A stretch of 64,000 nucleotides of DNA from Lysobacter alkalisoli (GTDB taxonomy: Bacteria > Pseudomonadota > Gammaproteobacteria > Xanthomonadales > Xanthomonadaceae): positions 2,552,001 to 2,616,000 of the forward strand of contig NZ_CP041242.1 of NCBI RefSeq assembly GCF_006547045.1, in the 5' to 3' direction. The notes under the pieces were generated by a model. The model saw nothing but the letters and a program-made list of their open reading frames with translations, made no database searches and had not been told where the DNA came from. Shown here piece after piece: positions 10,282 to 24,794 of this stretch; the first letter of the stretch is position 1, and the number at the start of each line of letters is the position of its first letter. Both the position numbers and the translations under genes were made by a program.

Positions 10282-13146
10282 TCAGAACCACTGCCGGTCT
10301 TCGCCCGGCCCTTCCACGTTGCTCACGCAACGCCCGCACAACTGCGGGTGCTGCGGGTTCGAGCCGACGTCGGCGCGATGGTGCCAGCAACGCACGCACT
10401 TGGTTTTCGCGGTCGCGGCAGCGGTGACCGTGATCTCATGCGCATCGTCATCGGCGACGATTTCGACATCGCCGCTGATGAACAGGAACCGCAATTCCTC
10501 CGCCATCGGTGCCAGCCAGTTCTGGTCGGCGACGCCGCAACGCAGGGTGATCTCGGCCTCCAGCGCGGCACCGATCTCGCCGGCCGCACGCATCGGCTCG
10601 AGCACCGCACTGACTTCCTCGCGGATGCCGAGCAGGCGCTCGACCCGCTTGGCCAGCAGGGACGCGTCCTCCTCGTGCATCGGCGCAAGTCCGTCGTACC
10701 AGGTCGCGAACAACACGTTGTCCCTGCGTTCGCCGGCGTTGCCCTCTCCATCGACCGGCGCCGGCAGATAGCCCCACAACTCGTCGGCGGTGAAGCTCAG
10801 CACCGGTGCGATCCAGCGCACGAAGGCCTCGGCGATGCGGTACATCGCGCTCTGCGCGGAACGGCGGCCGCGCGAGTCCTCCTGCATCGTGTACAGGCGG
10901 TCCTTGGTGACGTCGAGGTACAACGAACCGAGGTCGACGCTGCAGAAGTTCAGCAGCACCTGCACGATCTCGGCGAAGTCGTAGCGCTCGTAGGCGGCCT
11001 TGACCTTCTCCTGTACTTCCCAGGCGCGGTGCACGATCCAGCGATCCAGCGCGACCATGTCATCGAGCGGGCGCAGGTCGCGCGCCGGCTCGAAGCCATG
11101 CAGGTTGCCGAGCAGGAAGCGCGCGGTGTTGCGGATGCGCCGGTAGGCGTCGGCGTTGCGCTTGAGGATCTCCTGCGACAGCGACATCTCGTTGCTGTAG
11201 TCGGCCGAGGCAATCCACAGACGCAGGATGTCCGCGCCCAGGGTCTTCATGATGTCCTGCGGCTCGATGCCGTTGCCGAGCGACTTGGACATCTTGCGGC
11301 CCTTCTCGTCGACCGTGAAGCCGTGCGTCAGGCATTGCCGGTACGGCGCCGCCCTGTCCATCGCCACGCCGGTCAGCAGCGAGGACTGGAACCAGCCGCG
11401 GTGCTGGTCGGAGCCTTCCAGGTACAGGTCGGCCGGCTTGCCGAAGCCGCGCTCGGCGAGCACGCATTCGTGGGTGACACCGGAGTCGAACCAGACATCA
11501 AGAATGTCGGTGATCTTGTCGTAATGCGCAGCGTCATCGCCCAGCAGTTCGGCGGCGTCCAGCGCGTACCAGACGTCCACCCCGTCCTGCTCCACCTTGT
11601 CGGCAACCGTTCGCATCAGTTCGGTGCTGCGCGGATGCGGTTCGCCGGTCTCGCGGTGCACGAACAGCGCGATCGGCACGCCCCAGGTGCGCTGGCGCGA
11701 GATGGTCCAGTCCGGGCGGCCCTCGACCATGCCGGCGATGCGCGCCTCGCCCCACTTCGGGAACCAGCCGACGGTCTTGATCGCCGCCAGCGCGTCGGCG
11801 CGCAGGTTGGCCTGCTCCATCGAGATGAACCACTGCGGGGTGGCGCGGAACGCGATCGGGGTCTTGTGGCGCCAGCAGTGCGGGTAGCTGTGCTCCATCT
11901 TCGCGAAGGCGAGCAATGAACCGTTCTCGCGCAGCGCATCGACGATGACGTCGTTGGCCTTCCAGATGTGCTGGCCGGCCAGTGCGTGGCCGTCGGCCGG
12001 CGGTGTCGACGGCAGGTAGACGCCGCGACCGTCGACCGGGTTGATCTCGGCGGCGCTGTACTTCTCGATCAGGCCGTACTGCTTGCTGGCCGCGTAATCC
12101 TCCTGGCCGTGGCCGGGCGCGGTATGCACGGCGCCGGTGCCCTCCTCGGCGGAGACGTGGTCGCCCAGGATCACCGGGATGTCGCGGTTGTCATAGAACG
12201 GATGCGCGAACAGCATGCCTTCCAGAGCGGCACCGGCGACACGGCCGTGCACCACGGGCTCATCGACGCCATAACGCTGCAGCGCCTTTCCAGCCAGCGC
12301 ATCGGCCAGCACCAGCCAGCGCCGGCCGCCGTTGTGCGCCGGCCCTTCGACCAGGGCATATTCGAGTTGTGGCCCCATCGACACCGCCAGCGAGGCCGGC
12401 AACGTCCACGGCGTGGTGGTCCAGATCGGCACCGCGACCTCGACGCCGTCGGGCAGTTCGACGCCGAACGCCTTTGCCACCGTCTTCGCGTCGCGCGCGG
12501 CGTAAGCCACGTCGATCGCCGGCGACACCTTGTCCTGGTACTCGATCTCGGCCTCGGCCAGCGCCGAGCCGCAATCGAAGCACCAGTGCACCGGCTTCAC
12601 CCCGCGGGTCAGGTGGCCGTTGTCGATGATCCGCGCCAGCGCGCGCATCTCGTTGGCCTCGAAGCGGAAGTCGAGCGACTTGTACGGATTGTCCCAGTCG
12701 CCGATCACGCCCAGACGCTTGAAGTCGCGGCGCTGGATGTCGATCTGCGCCTCGGCGTACTCACGGCACTTCTGGCGGAATTCGGTCGCGTCGAGTTTCA
12801 CCCCGACCTTGCCGTACTTCTTCTCGATCGCGATCTCGATCGGCAGGCCATGGCAGTCCCAACCCGGCACGTACGGCGCATCGAAGCCAGCCAGATACTT
12901 CGACTTGACGATGATGTCCTTGAGGATCTTGTTGACCGCGTGGCCGAGGTGGATCGCGCCATTGGCGTACGGCGGGCCATCATGGAGGACGAACAGCGGC
13001 CGACCGGCGGCGTTCTCGCGCAACCTGGCATACAAGCCTTCGGCCTCCCAGCGTTCCAGCGTCTTCGGCTCGCGCTTGGGCAGGTCGCCGCGCATGGGAA
13101 AATCCGTGGCGGGCAGTTGCAAGGTGGCTTTGTAATCGATGCTCAC
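10282..13146 (-). CDS. ileS: Isoleucyl-tRNA synthetase
   Basis: The protein has 954 residues. The class I signatures are the HIGH-type motif in [12 protein letters not shown] and [10 protein letters not shown]. The editing (CP1) domain lies between them, and the C-terminal zinc finger [12 protein letters not shown]...CGRCVSNV is typical of bacterial IleRS type 1. The start is a GTG at 13146 that overlaps the ribF stop in a GTGA tetranucleotide, implying translational coupling. A downstream ATG would cut into the conserved N-terminus. Confidence 0.97.
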   Translation of the reverse strand: MSIDYKATLQLPATDFPMRGDLPKREPKTLERWEAEGLYARLRENAAGRPLFVLHDGPPYANGAIHLGHAVNKILKDIIVKSKYLAGFDAPYVPGWDCHGLPIEIAIEKKYGKVGVKLDATEFRQKCREYAEAQIDIQRRDFKRLGVIGDWDNPYKSLDFRFEANEMRALARIIDNGHLTRGVKPVHWCFDCGSALAEAEIEYQDKVSPAIDVAYAARDAKTVAKAFGVELPDGVEVAVPIWTTTPWTLPASLAVSMGPQLEYALVEGPAHNGGRRWLVLADALAGKALQRYGVDEPVVHGRVAGAALEGMLFAHPFYDNRDIPVILGDHVSAEEGTGAVHTAPGHGQEDYAASKQYGLIEKYSAAEINPVDGRGVYLPSTPPADGHALAGQHIWKANDVIVDALRENGSLLAFAKMEHSYPHCWRHKTPIAFRATPQWFISMEQANLRADALAAIKTVGWFPKWGEARIAGMVEGRPDWTISRQRTWGVPIALFVHRETGEPHPRSTELMRTVADKVEQDGVDVWYALDAAELLGDDAAHYDKITDILDVWFDSGVTHECVLAERGFGKPADLYLEGSDQHRGWFQSSLLTGVAMDRAAPYRQCLTHGFTVDEKGRKMSKSLGNGIEPQDIMKTLGADILRLWIASADYSNEMSLSQEILKRNADAYRRIRNTARFLLGNLHGFEPARDLRPLDDMVALDRWIVHRAWEVQEKVKAAYERYDFAEIVQVLLNFCSVDLGSLYLDVTKDRLYTMQEDSRGRRSAQSAMYRIAEAFVRWIAPVLSFTADELWGYLPAPVDGEGNAGERRDNVLFATWYDGLAPMHEEDASLLAKRVERLLGIREEVSAVLEPMRAAGEIGAALEAEITLRCGVADQNWLAPMAEELRFLFISGDVEIVADDDAHEITVTAAATAKTKCVRCWHHRADVGSNPQHPQLCGRCVSNVEGPGEDRQWF

Positions 13147-14108
13147 ACAGTGGCTCGCAGTTGTTCTTCGGAGAGGATACGGCGTGCAGCTTCCGCATCG
13201 CGGTGCATCTGCGCGACCAGGGCCGGCAGGTCGTCGAACTTTTCCTCGTCGCGCAACTTGGCGACGAACTCGACCTCGATCCGGCGCCCGTACAGGTCGC
13301 CATCGAAATCGAACAGGTGGGCTTCCAGCAACGGCTCGACGCCGTCCACCGTCGGCCGGGTGCCGAGGCTGGACACCGACGGCATCGGCCGGCTTTCACC
13401 CGGAGTGCTGCCGACGCCGTGCACCCAGGTCGCATAGATCCCGGACAACGCCGGCATCTTGCCTGCAAAACGGATGTTGGCGGTCGGAAAGCCGAGCGTA
13501 CGGCCCAGCTGCCGTCCTCGCACCACCCTTCCGCCGATCGCATAGGGGCGACCAAGCAGGCGGGCGGCGACCTCGAAGTCACCGGCGGCCAGTGCGGCGC
13601 GGATGCGGGTGGCCGACACGCGCTCGCCATCGAGCATCACCGGTTCGATTTCGCCGGCGACGAGGCCGTGCGCGGAACCGACCCGGCGCAGCGTGTCGAT
13701 GTCGCCTGCCCGGCCCTTGCCGAACCGGAACCCGGGACCGACCCAGACTTCGCGCGCCGACAGATGTTCGACCAGCACGCGACGGACGAAGGCTTCCGCA
13801 TCCAGCCCGCTCAGCCGCGCGTTGAAGCGCAGCAGGCCGACCTGATCGACGCCCAGCGCATGCAGCCCCTCGACCTTGGCCCGCGCCTTCAACAGCCGCG
13901 GCGGCGGTGCGGCCGGGGCAAAGAACTCCCGTGGCAACGGCTCGAAAGTGACCGCGATCGCGGGCACGCCAAGGGCGTGCGCACGCGCGACGGCATGGCG
14001 CACCAGCGCCCGATGGCCCAGGTGGAGGCCGTCGAAGGCGCCGATGCAGACCACGCTACCGTGCGGGCACCGGGGCCCAGCGTCGACGTCACGAAACAGC
14101 CTGCTCAT
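13143..14108 (-). CDS. ribF: Bifunctional riboflavin kinase / FAD synthetase
   Basis: The product has 321 residues and makes FMN and FAD. The N-terminal FMN adenylyltransferase domain shows [14 protein letters not shown] and [13 protein letters not shown]. The C-terminal kinase domain shows [20 protein letters not shown], a [11 protein letters not shown] segment and the [12 protein letters not shown] block. The frame is open further upstream, but [11 protein letters not shown] at 14108 fits the family start. It ends in a 4-nt overlap with ileS. Confidence 0.96.
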   Translation of the reverse strand: MSRLFRDVDAGPRCPHGSVVCIGAFDGLHLGHRALVRHAVARAHALGVPAIAVTFEPLPREFFAPAAPPPRLLKARAKVEGLHALGVDQVGLLRFNARLSGLDAEAFVRRVLVEHLSAREVWVGPGFRFGKGRAGDIDTLRRVGSAHGLVAGEIEPVMLDGERVSATRIRAALAAGDFEVAARLLGRPYAIGGRVVRGRQLGRTLGFPTANIRFAGKMPALSGIYATWVHGVGSTPGESRPMPSVSSLGTRPTVDGVEPLLEAHLFDFDGDLYGRRIEVEFVAKLRDEEKFDDLPALVAQMHRDAEAARRILSEEQLRATV

Positions 14109-14169
14109 AGAGCCGGGCAGTATATATCGAGCCTGCGCGCAAACAGGCGCGGGCTGACGGGCGTCGGAC

Positions 14170-15777
14170 TCAATGCCGCAGATGCCGCGGCCGCAACCCC
14201 AGCAGGGCGAGGGTTCCGCCGTAGGCCAACGCACCGGCCGCCACCGCCGTCAGTAGCCAGATCCAGCGCCAGGCCATGTCCAGAGCCGCCCAGGTCCCGA
14301 CATGGGCGCGGACGGCCAGCACCGCAGCTGTCATCACCAGCGTGGCGATGACGATCCTGAACAGCCAGCGCCCCCAGCCGGCCGCCGGCCGATAGACCCC
14401 GTCGCGACGCAACCACCGCCACAACAAGGCGGCATTGACCACCCCGGCCACCGCGGAGGCAGCGGCAATGCCCACATGCGCCTCGGCCACACCCAGCTTC
14501 CACATCGGGGTGACCAGGACGACGATCAGAACCACGTTGACGATCACGGTGATGATCGCCGCGCGCATCGGCGTACGGGTGTCCTGGCGCGCGTAGAACG
14601 CCGGCAGCAACACCTTGCTGAGCATGAAGGTCGGAATTCCCGCACTCATCGCCACCAGCGCCACGCCAACCATGCGGGTGTCCTCGGCGGTGAACTCGCC
14701 GCGCTGGAACAGCGAGGCGGTCAATGGCTCGGCCAACAACGCCAGCCCCAGCGCCGCCGGCACGCCGATCAGCAGCACGACGCGCAACCCCCAGTCCAGC
14801 GATTTCGAATAGCCATCCTCGTCCTTGGCCGCGTGATGGCGCGACAGCTGCGGCAGGATCACCGTGCCGACCGCGACCCCGAACAGCCCCAGCGGCAGCT
14901 CGGTCAGGCGGTCGGAGTAGTACAGCCAGGACTGTGCCGCCGGCACCAGCAGCGAGGCGAACGCGGTGCCGACCAGCAGGTTCACCTGCGCCACCGAGGA
15001 CGAGAAGATCGTCGGCAGCATCAGCCGGCCGACCTTGCGTACGCCCTCGTGGCGGAAGTCGAAGCGCAACCGCGGGCGGATGCCGAGCCGGCCCATTGCC
15101 GGCCACAGCACCAGCACCTGCAGGACGCCGGCCGCCAGCACGCCCCAGGCCATCGACGCCTCCGGCAACTCCAGCCGTCCAGCCAACAGCAGCATGGCGG
15201 CGATCATCGCCAGGTTATGCAACACCGGGGTCAGCGCCGGCAGGCCGAAGTGACGGAAGCTGTTGAGCACGCCGCCGGCCAGCGCCGTCATCGAAATGAA
15301 CACCAGATACGGAAAGGTGATCCGCAGCATGTCCGCCGCCAGCGGCACGGTGCCGGCATCGGTGCTGGCGAACACCAGGAACAGCTTGGCCACCCACGGC
15401 GCCGCCAACATGCCGAGCCCGCTGACGATCACCACCGACGCGAACAGCGCGCCGGCGACGTGGTCGAGCACGTCCTGCATCGCCTTCCGGTCGCCCTTTT
15501 CCTTCAGCTCCGACAGCACCGGCACGAATGCGGACGAGAACGAGCCTTCGGCGAAGATCCGGCGCAGGTAGTTGGGGATGCGGTAGGCGACGACAAAAGC
15601 GCTCATCGCCGGTCCGGCGCCGAACAGGCTGGCGGTGACCGCGTCGCGCAGGTAGCCGGCGATGCGCGAAATGAAAGTCATCGCGCTGAATATGGCGCTG
15701 GAGCGCAGCATGCCGCGCTGGCGTGACTTCCCGGGCCGGGGCGGGTCGCTGCCTTCCTGAATGGAGTTATTGCCCAA
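14170..15777 (-). CDS. murJ: Lipid II flippase MurJ (MviN)
   Basis: This MOP-superfamily transporter flips lipid II across the inner membrane for peptidoglycan synthesis. It has 535 residues and about 14 hydrophobic segments. The N-terminal ISRIAGYLRDAVTASLFGAG and YRIPNYLRRIFAEGSFSSAFVPV blocks are diagnostic. I chose the TTG at 15777 because AAGGGG lies at ideal spacing. This adds ~22 residues before the usual MLRSS start at 15711, which is the alternative. It is divergent from rpsT, as in many gammaproteobacteria. Confidence 0.95.
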   Translation of the reverse strand: MGNNSIQEGSDPPRPGKSRQRGMLRSSAIFSAMTFISRIAGYLRDAVTASLFGAGPAMSAFVVAYRIPNYLRRIFAEGSFSSAFVPVLSELKEKGDRKAMQDVLDHVAGALFASVVIVSGLGMLAAPWVAKLFLVFASTDAGTVPLAADMLRITFPYLVFISMTALAGGVLNSFRHFGLPALTPVLHNLAMIAAMLLLAGRLELPEASMAWGVLAAGVLQVLVLWPAMGRLGIRPRLRFDFRHEGVRKVGRLMLPTIFSSSVAQVNLLVGTAFASLLVPAAQSWLYYSDRLTELPLGLFGVAVGTVILPQLSRHHAAKDEDGYSKSLDWGLRVVLLIGVPAALGLALLAEPLTASLFQRGEFTAEDTRMVGVALVAMSAGIPTFMLSKVLLPAFYARQDTRTPMRAAIITVIVNVVLIVVLVTPMWKLGVAEAHVGIAAASAVAGVVNAALLWRWLRRDGVYRPAAGWGRWLFRIVIATLVMTAAVLAVRAHVGTWAALDMAWRWIWLLTAVAAGALAYGGTLALLGLRPRHLRH

Positions 15778-15907
15778 TCGAATCCCCTTGGTCGTCGCGG
15801 TTGACGCAAGCCACTGAATTGACCATAATTTCCTGTCTACTTGCTCGGTTCAAGCCCTGCAAGCTTCATTTCCAGCTCCAATTGCCAAACTATTCCAGGA
15901 TTCCGTC

Positions 15908-16177
15908 GTGGCCAACATCAAGTCCGCCAAGAAGCGCGCCAAGCAGACCGTCGTGCGCAACGCCCGCAACGCCAGCCAGCGTTCGATGCTGCGCACCTAC
16001 GTCAAGAAGGTGCTCAAGGCCCTGGGCGAGAACGACGCCGCCGGCGCCGAAGCCGCCTTCACCGCTGCCCAGCCGATCCTCGATCGCTACAGCGCCCGTG
16101 GCCTGATCCACAAGAACAAGGCCGCCCGCCACAAGAGCCGCCTGAACGCCCGCATCAAGGCGCTCAAGGCTGCCTGA
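15908..16177 (+). CDS. rpsT: 30S ribosomal protein S20
   Basis: 89 residues, beginning [12 protein letters not shown] and rich in Lys and Arg, match bS20, which binds 16S rRNA helices during 30S assembly. The start codon is GTG, preceded by CAGGA. Weak starts on rpsT (UUG in E. coli) are known to help autoregulation by excess S20, so the non-AUG start may matter here too. It is divergent from murJ and followed by a clear terminator. Confidence 0.97.
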   Translation: MANIKSAKKRAKQTVVRNARNASQRSMLRTYVKKVLKALGENDAAGAEAAFTAAQPILDRYSARGLIHKNKAARHKSRLNARIKALKAA

Positions 16178-16222
16178 GGCAGGCTACTCCTCCGGCCCTT
16201 TCGGCTGGCGGATGAAAGACAG

Positions 16223-16250
16223 AAACCCGGCTTCGGCCGGGTTTTTGTTT
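16223..16250 (+). terminator. Rho-independent terminator of rpsT
   Basis: AACCCGGC-TTCG-GCCGGGTT followed by TTTGTTT, 46 nt after the rpsT stop. It is a stable UUCG-capped stem with a U tract. Confidence 0.92.
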
Positions 16251-16267
16251 GGCAGGATTGCCTGTGG

Positions 16268-16460
16268 GGAAGACGGAGGCCATGGGGTTTGCGGGACACG
16301 CTGTGAACCCCCGCTTCGCGGGTCCGGCCCTCGCGTGCAGCGCTCGAGCGTTCGGCAGCGCGCGAAGCAGTGCTTCGCAAACGCGCTGCCTCACCCATGG
16401 GCGCTCATCGTCGGCCTCCTGCCTCCGAAGGTCCCGCAAACCCCATGGCCACCGTCTTCC
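16268..16460. repeat. Long dispersed inverted repeat, copy A
   Basis: 30-bp arms beginning GGAAGACGG and ending TTTGCGGGAC (left 16268-16297, right 16431-16460) are complementary apart from one base. They enclose ~130 bases that themselves hold GCG-rich palindromes. Flanking sequence on the right (GGACACG, then GGCGCT, then GAACAAA) is shared with copy B at 29528. It lies between the 3' ends of rpsT and obgE. No coding sequence is credible from 16178 to 16658. Related copies are at 29528-29636 and 55871-56068. Confidence 0.85.
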
Positions 16461-16658
16461 TGGACACGTTCCCGGCGCTTTGAACAAAGAACAACCGAAG
16501 TCCAAGCCTCCACGCTCGCGAAAGGCGCTGACCGGCGGGGTGGGTGTTGCGGAGAGTGGACCAAGGATGGTCCACGACCCGATTTTGAGACAGGACGTTG
16601 ATATGAGGGCGGAGCAACACCCACCCCGACGGGCGGCGCCCCCTCCGAAGCCGACAGC

Positions 16659-17783
<1,125 letters not shown>

Positions 17784-17805
17784 TCATGCAACGCCGTACG
17801 CGCGA

Positions 17806-18066
17806 TTACTCCGCGGTGACGACGCTGACAGTGCGGCGCTTCTTCGGACCCTTGGTCGAGAACTCGACCTGGCCATCGACCAGCGCGAACAGGGTGTGGT
17901 CGCGGCCGAGGCCGACGCCCGGACCCGGGTGGAACTGGGTGCCGCGCTGGCGGACGATGATGTTGCCGGCCTCGATGGCCTGGCCGCCGTAGATCTTGAC
18001 GCCCAGGTACTTCGGGTTGGAGTCGCGGCCGTTGCGGGTGGAGCCTACGCCCTTTTTATGTGCCAT
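17806..18066 (-). CDS. rpmA: 50S ribosomal protein L27
   Basis: 86 residues beginning [22 protein letters not shown], the classical bL27 N-terminus that reaches the peptidyl-transferase centre. There is no Firmicutes-type cleavable extension. It lies 12 nt after rplU in the same operon. Confidence 0.98.
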   Translation of the reverse strand: MAHKKGVGSTRNGRDSNPKYLGVKIYGGQAIEAGNIIVRQRGTQFHPGPGVGLGRDHTLFALVDGQVEFSTKGPKKRRTVSVVTAE

Positions 18067-18078
18067 GACTGCTTCTCC

Positions 18079-18390
18079 TTACTTGCCGGCGATGCCGGTG
18101 ATTTCGATTTCGGTGTAATGCTGCCGGTGGCCCATCTGCTTGCGATGGTGCTTGCGGCGGCGGAACTTGACGATGCGCACCTTGTCGGCGCGGCCGTGGC
18201 CGATGACCTTGGCGGAAACGGTGGCGCCCTTGACCTCGTCGCCGACCTTCACACCATCGCCGTCGCCCAGCATCAGGACGTTGTCCAGCTTGATCTCGCT
18301 GCCGGCTTCGACATCGAGCAGCTCGACGCGCAGGGTCTCGCCCTGCATCACGCGGTACTGCTTACCGCCGGTGACTACAACTGCGTACAT
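18079..18390 (-). CDS. rplU: 50S ribosomal protein L21
   Basis: 103 residues beginning [14 protein letters not shown], with the [25 protein letters not shown] segment characteristic of bL21, which binds 23S rRNA. It is the first gene of the rplU-rpmA(-obgE) unit, with AGAGGA before the ATG. Confidence 0.98.
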   Translation of the reverse strand: MYAVVVTGGKQYRVMQGETLRVELLDVEAGSEIKLDNVLMLGDGDGVKVGDEVKGATVSAKVIGHGRADKVRIVKFRRRKHHRKQMGHRQHYTEIEITGIAGK

Positions 18391-18743
18391 GACCAGATTC
18401 CTCTGTAGTTATTTTGGTCGCTGCCGCCCAATGCGGGGCGGACAGAAGCGGAATTCTAGCCGCAACGCCGCCCCCGCGCAAACCCGCTCCGGCCCGCCCG
18501 ACGGGCCCGAGGCGTCAACCTGAACGCAGCAGGGCCCGCCGTTCAGGCAGCCGTGGCAGCGGCGCGGACGGATCGGATCGGAACTCCGGGACCGAGGCCA
18601 TCACTGCTGACACCATGCTGGCCGCAATTCTCTTCTCCGGATTTGCCCCCAAATCAGCCAGCCGATACGCTCAGCTGTTCGCCGCCGTGTCGGGCGGCTC
18701 CCCCACAGATGTTGCTCCACGACCCTGCAGGCCCCCACCACGC
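18391..18743. other. Divergent intergenic region between rplU and uvrA
   Basis: This 353-base stretch is without a gene I can support. It must hold the promoters of rplU (minus) and uvrA (plus). Near the rplU end there is an AT-rich pocket (TAGTTATTTTGG) and a short GACCA/TGGTC inverted repeat. I searched by eye for a LexA-type SOS box of the TTAG...TACTA kind and found none. Confidence 0.5.
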
Positions 18744-21673
<2,930 letters not shown>

Positions 21674-21677
<4 letters not shown>

Positions 21678-21958
21678 GCGAACGTACCGGCGACAAGGCC
21701 GACACCTCCCCGCAACCTGCCGGCTCGGCGACCAGGCCGACGGCGAAAAAGGGTGCCGCGAAGAAAGCAGCGCGCAAGACCGCGACACGCAAGCGGACCG
21801 GCGCCAAGGCCAAACCGGACGCGACAACACCTGCCAGGGCCGTCCAGACTCCCGACGAACGGAAAGCGGACACCGCACCGTCCCGGGGCGACAAGACGCC
21901 CGTCCCCCTGTCGACGCGGCTGCTGCACGGCCAGTCGTTCTGCTGCGCACGCCGATGA
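21674..21958 (+). CDS. Lys/Ala-rich reading frame, probably the N-terminal part of the following thioesterase
   Basis: 94 codons begin at an ATG overlapping the uvrA stop. The composition is low-complexity and basic ([18 protein letters not shown]), like a histone H1-type tail. The end reads [11 protein letters not shown] and then loses sense. The neighbouring frame continues [13 protein letters not shown], the conserved start of the hot-dog thioesterase. One extra base near 21936 would fuse the two into a single 21674-22332 gene. As it stands, the frame ends in an ATGA overlap with the thioesterase ATG. Either reading is possible; I favour one split gene. Confidence 0.55.
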
Positions 21959-22332
21959 CGGTGCGCTGGAGCGATCTCGACGCCTTCAATCACGTCAACA
22001 ATTCGAGGTACCTGACGTTCCTGGAAGAAGCACGCCTGTGCTGGATGATCGGCGTGCCGGGCCAGGGGCTGGAAGATGGCGTGGCACCGGTGGTCGCCGC
22101 CGCCCACCTCAACTACCGGCGCCCGATCGAGTGGCCGGCCAATATCGCGATCGAGCTGTTCGTCGAGCGCCTTGGCAACACCAGCCTGAGCATCGGCCAT
22201 CGCATCGTCGACGAGGGCAACGACGACACGCTGTACTGCGACGGCAACGTGGTGATGGTCTGGATCGACCGCGCCACCGGCCAGGCCGCGCCACTGCCCG
22301 ACGCCGTGCGCGAGGCCTGCTCGACAGGGTAA
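21955..22332 (+). CDS. Acyl-CoA thioesterase (4-hydroxybenzoyl-CoA thioesterase / YbgC-like hot-dog fold)
   Basis: 125 residues from the ATG at 21955. VRWSDLDAFNHVNNSRYLTFLEEAR is the hot-dog thioesterase signature, with the active-site Asp in DLDAFNHVNN. ANIAIELFVERLGNTSLSIGHRI and DGNVVMVWID complete the fold. The family hydrolyses acyl-CoA thioesters; the acyl chain here is unknown. The conserved LLRTP stretch lies in frame just before the ATG with no start codon, which supports a frameshift from the upstream basic frame. Confidence 0.85.
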   Translation: MTVRWSDLDAFNHVNNSRYLTFLEEARLCWMIGVPGQGLEDGVAPVVAAAHLNYRRPIEWPANIAIELFVERLGNTSLSIGHRIVDEGNDDTLYCDGNVVMVWIDRATGQAAPLPDAVREACSTG

Positions 22333-22405
22333 GGAGTACGTTTCCAGCAAACACGTTTCCGCTGCAGGCTCTATGATGGCCGCAAGGTCGTGTACGGAGT
22401 CCGAG

Positions 22406-23991
22406 ATGCGTCGCCCACAGCAATCCCTGCCGCTGATCGTCGTCTGCCTGCCAGCCGCCTGCCTGCTCGCGGCATGCTCCCCCTCCGGGCCACCCGACGG
22501 CGCCCCGCCTGCCAGACCCTCCGTCGAGACAAGCGCGCCGACCGACAGCGAAACCACGACCACTGGCGGTAGCGTCGGCACCCGCCTGACGGTCTACAGC
22601 GGCGACTACGAAGCCCTCGGGACAGCATCCCGGCCCGCTCGGGCATGCCCGGGTATGCCCTCGTCGATCGCAATCTGCGCTACGAGCTCGCCGCCGGCAG
22701 CAACGCGATCAGTGCCAGCAATGTGCCTCCCTCGATGGACGTGGAAGCAGCGTTGCTTCGCCCCGAGAGCGGAAACGTCAACATCATCGGCCAGCGCTAC
22801 GTGGCCGCATTGTCGGGGACCGATGACGTCCTCGGCCGTGCCATCGGCCGCCGGGTCACGGTGGAGCACACGGCCGGCAGCGCAAAGCAGACCGACAGCG
22901 GCATTCTGCTCGCCGCCAGCGACGGCCTCAGCCTCGCGCTCAACGATGGCCGCATCAAGGTCATCCGCGATTACGACAACTTCAGCATCGCTGCCACCGG
23001 CAACACCCTGCCGCGCGAAGCGAACCTGCAGTGGACGGTGGAGGCCGAACAGGCCGGCGATGCCAGCTTCGTGCTCAGCTACCCGATGAGCGGCATGGCG
23101 TGGCGGGCCGAGTACCTGGCCACGATCGCGCCCGGCGCCGACTGCAGCCTGGCCTTGGACGGCGCCGCGCTGGTGATCAACCGCTCCGGCGTGGGGTTCG
23201 ACAATGCCAATCTGACCCTGGTGGCCGGCCAACCTGCACGCGCCCGCCAGAGCGGGTACATGGGTGACCGCTACCGCGCGGAGGTCGCGGCCGACTTCGC
23301 GATGGCTGCAGCGGCTCCGCCGATGCCGGTCGTCCGCGGTTCGGGCGAGTACCACGCCTACGTGGTGCCGGGCACGAGCCGGGTCAGCAACGGTGCGGTC
23401 GAGCGGCTGCCGCTGTTCGCGCCGCGCCAGGCCGTCGCCTGCTCGCGTGACTACGTAACCGATGCCGGGACCAGCGACTGGACGCCACCGCGCCCCATGC
23501 TCGCCCCTGACCAGCGCGGCCTGACCGGCAGCATGCCGGTCAATGTCAGCGTGTCGTTCGACAATGATCGTGAAGCCGGACTCGGCCAACCGCTGCCGGC
23601 CGGTCGCGTGCGTGTGTTCGACGGCAGCGACTTCCTCGGCGAATCGATGCTCGGCCACACCCCTGCCGGCAACGAGGTCCGGCTGCGGGTCGGCAAGGCG
23701 TTCGACATCACCGCCGACCGCGAAGCGACCGCCTTCAATGTCGACAACAACCGTCGCCGCATCACCGAGTCGTTCGCGGTCACCGTACGCAATGCCAAGG
23801 ACGAAGAGGTCACCGTGCGTGTGCTCGAACCGATGCAGCGCTGGCGCGACTGGGAAATCACCGCCAGCAGCCTGCCGGCACAGAAGAAGGATGCACAGAA
23901 CGTGGAATTCGAAGTGCCGGTGCCGGCCCAGGGCGAAACCCGCCTGACCTACACGGTCCGTTACCAGTGGCCGGAGGGCGTGCGCCCATGA
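22406..23991 (+). pseudogene. DUF4139 lipoprotein, broken by one frameshift near 22620
   Basis: The ATG at 22406 opens a lipoprotein signal peptide with lipobox LLAAC|S and then a Pro/Thr-rich linker up to TRLTVYSGDYEALG. After the GGG at 22619-22621 the sense moves to the other frame. That frame runs through DSIPARSGMPGYALVDRNL to PEGVRP at 23991 and holds the DUF4139 domain, a beta-rich outer-surface protein of unknown function common in Xanthomonadales. Restoring one G gives an uninterrupted protein of about 528 residues. The end overlaps the next start in ATGA. It could be a true pseudogene or a sequencing error. Confidence 0.85.
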
Positions 23992-24752
23992 ACGGCGAGC
24001 TGGTCGAAACCCTCCATCACGGCGAGGTGACCGAGCTCCGGCTCGCGCGGGCGCCGGTCAATGCTCTCGACCCGGCCCTGTGCGACGCCCTGCGCGGGGC
24101 TGTGGCCGCGGCGGTAGAGGACGGCGCGCACGGCATCGTCCTCAGCGGTGGTCCCAAGGTGTTCTCCGCCGGCCTCGACGTGCCCTATCTGTTGTCGCTG
24201 GGCGATGACAAGGCGGCACTGAAAGCCGCCTGGGAATCGTTCTTCACTGCCGCCGAGGCGCTCGCCGCATGTCCGGTGCCGGTGGCGGCGGCGATCGCCG
24301 GTCATGCCCCGGCCGGCGGCTGCGTGCTGGCGCTGTGCTGCGATTATCGGGTAATGGCATCGGGCCCATTCCGGATCGGCCTCAACGAGACCCGGGTCGG
24401 CCTGGTCGCGCCGGAAGGTATCCAGCGGTTGATGCGCCGCGTGGTCGGTCCGTACCGCGCGGAGCGACTGCTGGTCGCCGGCGAGATGGTCGATGCGCAG
24501 CAGGCGCTGGACTTCGGCATGGTCGACGAACTGGCCGATATCGACACGGTCGCACAGCGTGCGCGGGATTGGCTGGAACAGTTGCTGGCGCTGCCGCGCG
24601 AGGCGATGCTGCAGACCCGTGCGATCGCCCGCGCCGACATTGCCGCCGCATTGGAACCGGAACTGATCCAGCTCGATGTCTTCATCGACCGCTGGTACGA
24701 CGAGGGCACCCAGCAGGCGTTGAAAGCGCTGGTCGCCAGCCTGGGGAAATAA
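23988..24752 (+). CDS. Enoyl-CoA hydratase/isomerase (crotonase) family protein
   Basis: 254 residues from the ATG at 23988, which overlaps the preceding stop. Crotonase oxyanion-hole elements are GPKVFSAGLDVPYLL and GHAPAGGCVLALCCDYRV. At the catalytic position the sequence reads NETRVGLVAPEG. It may act as an enoyl-CoA isomerase or hydratase in fatty-acid oxidation. The fold is divergent enough that the substrate cannot be given. It ends convergently with the sulfurtransferase gene. Confidence 0.88.
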   Translation: MNGELVETLHHGEVTELRLARAPVNALDPALCDALRGAVAAAVEDGAHGIVLSGGPKVFSAGLDVPYLLSLGDDKAALKAAWESFFTAAEALAACPVPVAAAIAGHAPAGGCVLALCCDYRVMASGPFRIGLNETRVGLVAPEGIQRLMRRVVGPYRAERLLVAGEMVDAQQALDFGMVDELADIDTVAQRARDWLEQLLALPREAMLQTRAIARADIAAALEPELIQLDVFIDRWYDEGTQQALKALVASLGK

Positions 24753-24794
24753 GGTTCTTCTCCCATGCGCGGGGATCTCCGAAGAGAAGCGGAC

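Noticed and set aside
18391-18743. LexA/SOS box for uvrA
   Set aside because: I looked for TTAG...TACTA and CTG-N10-CAG type boxes by eye and saw no convincing one.
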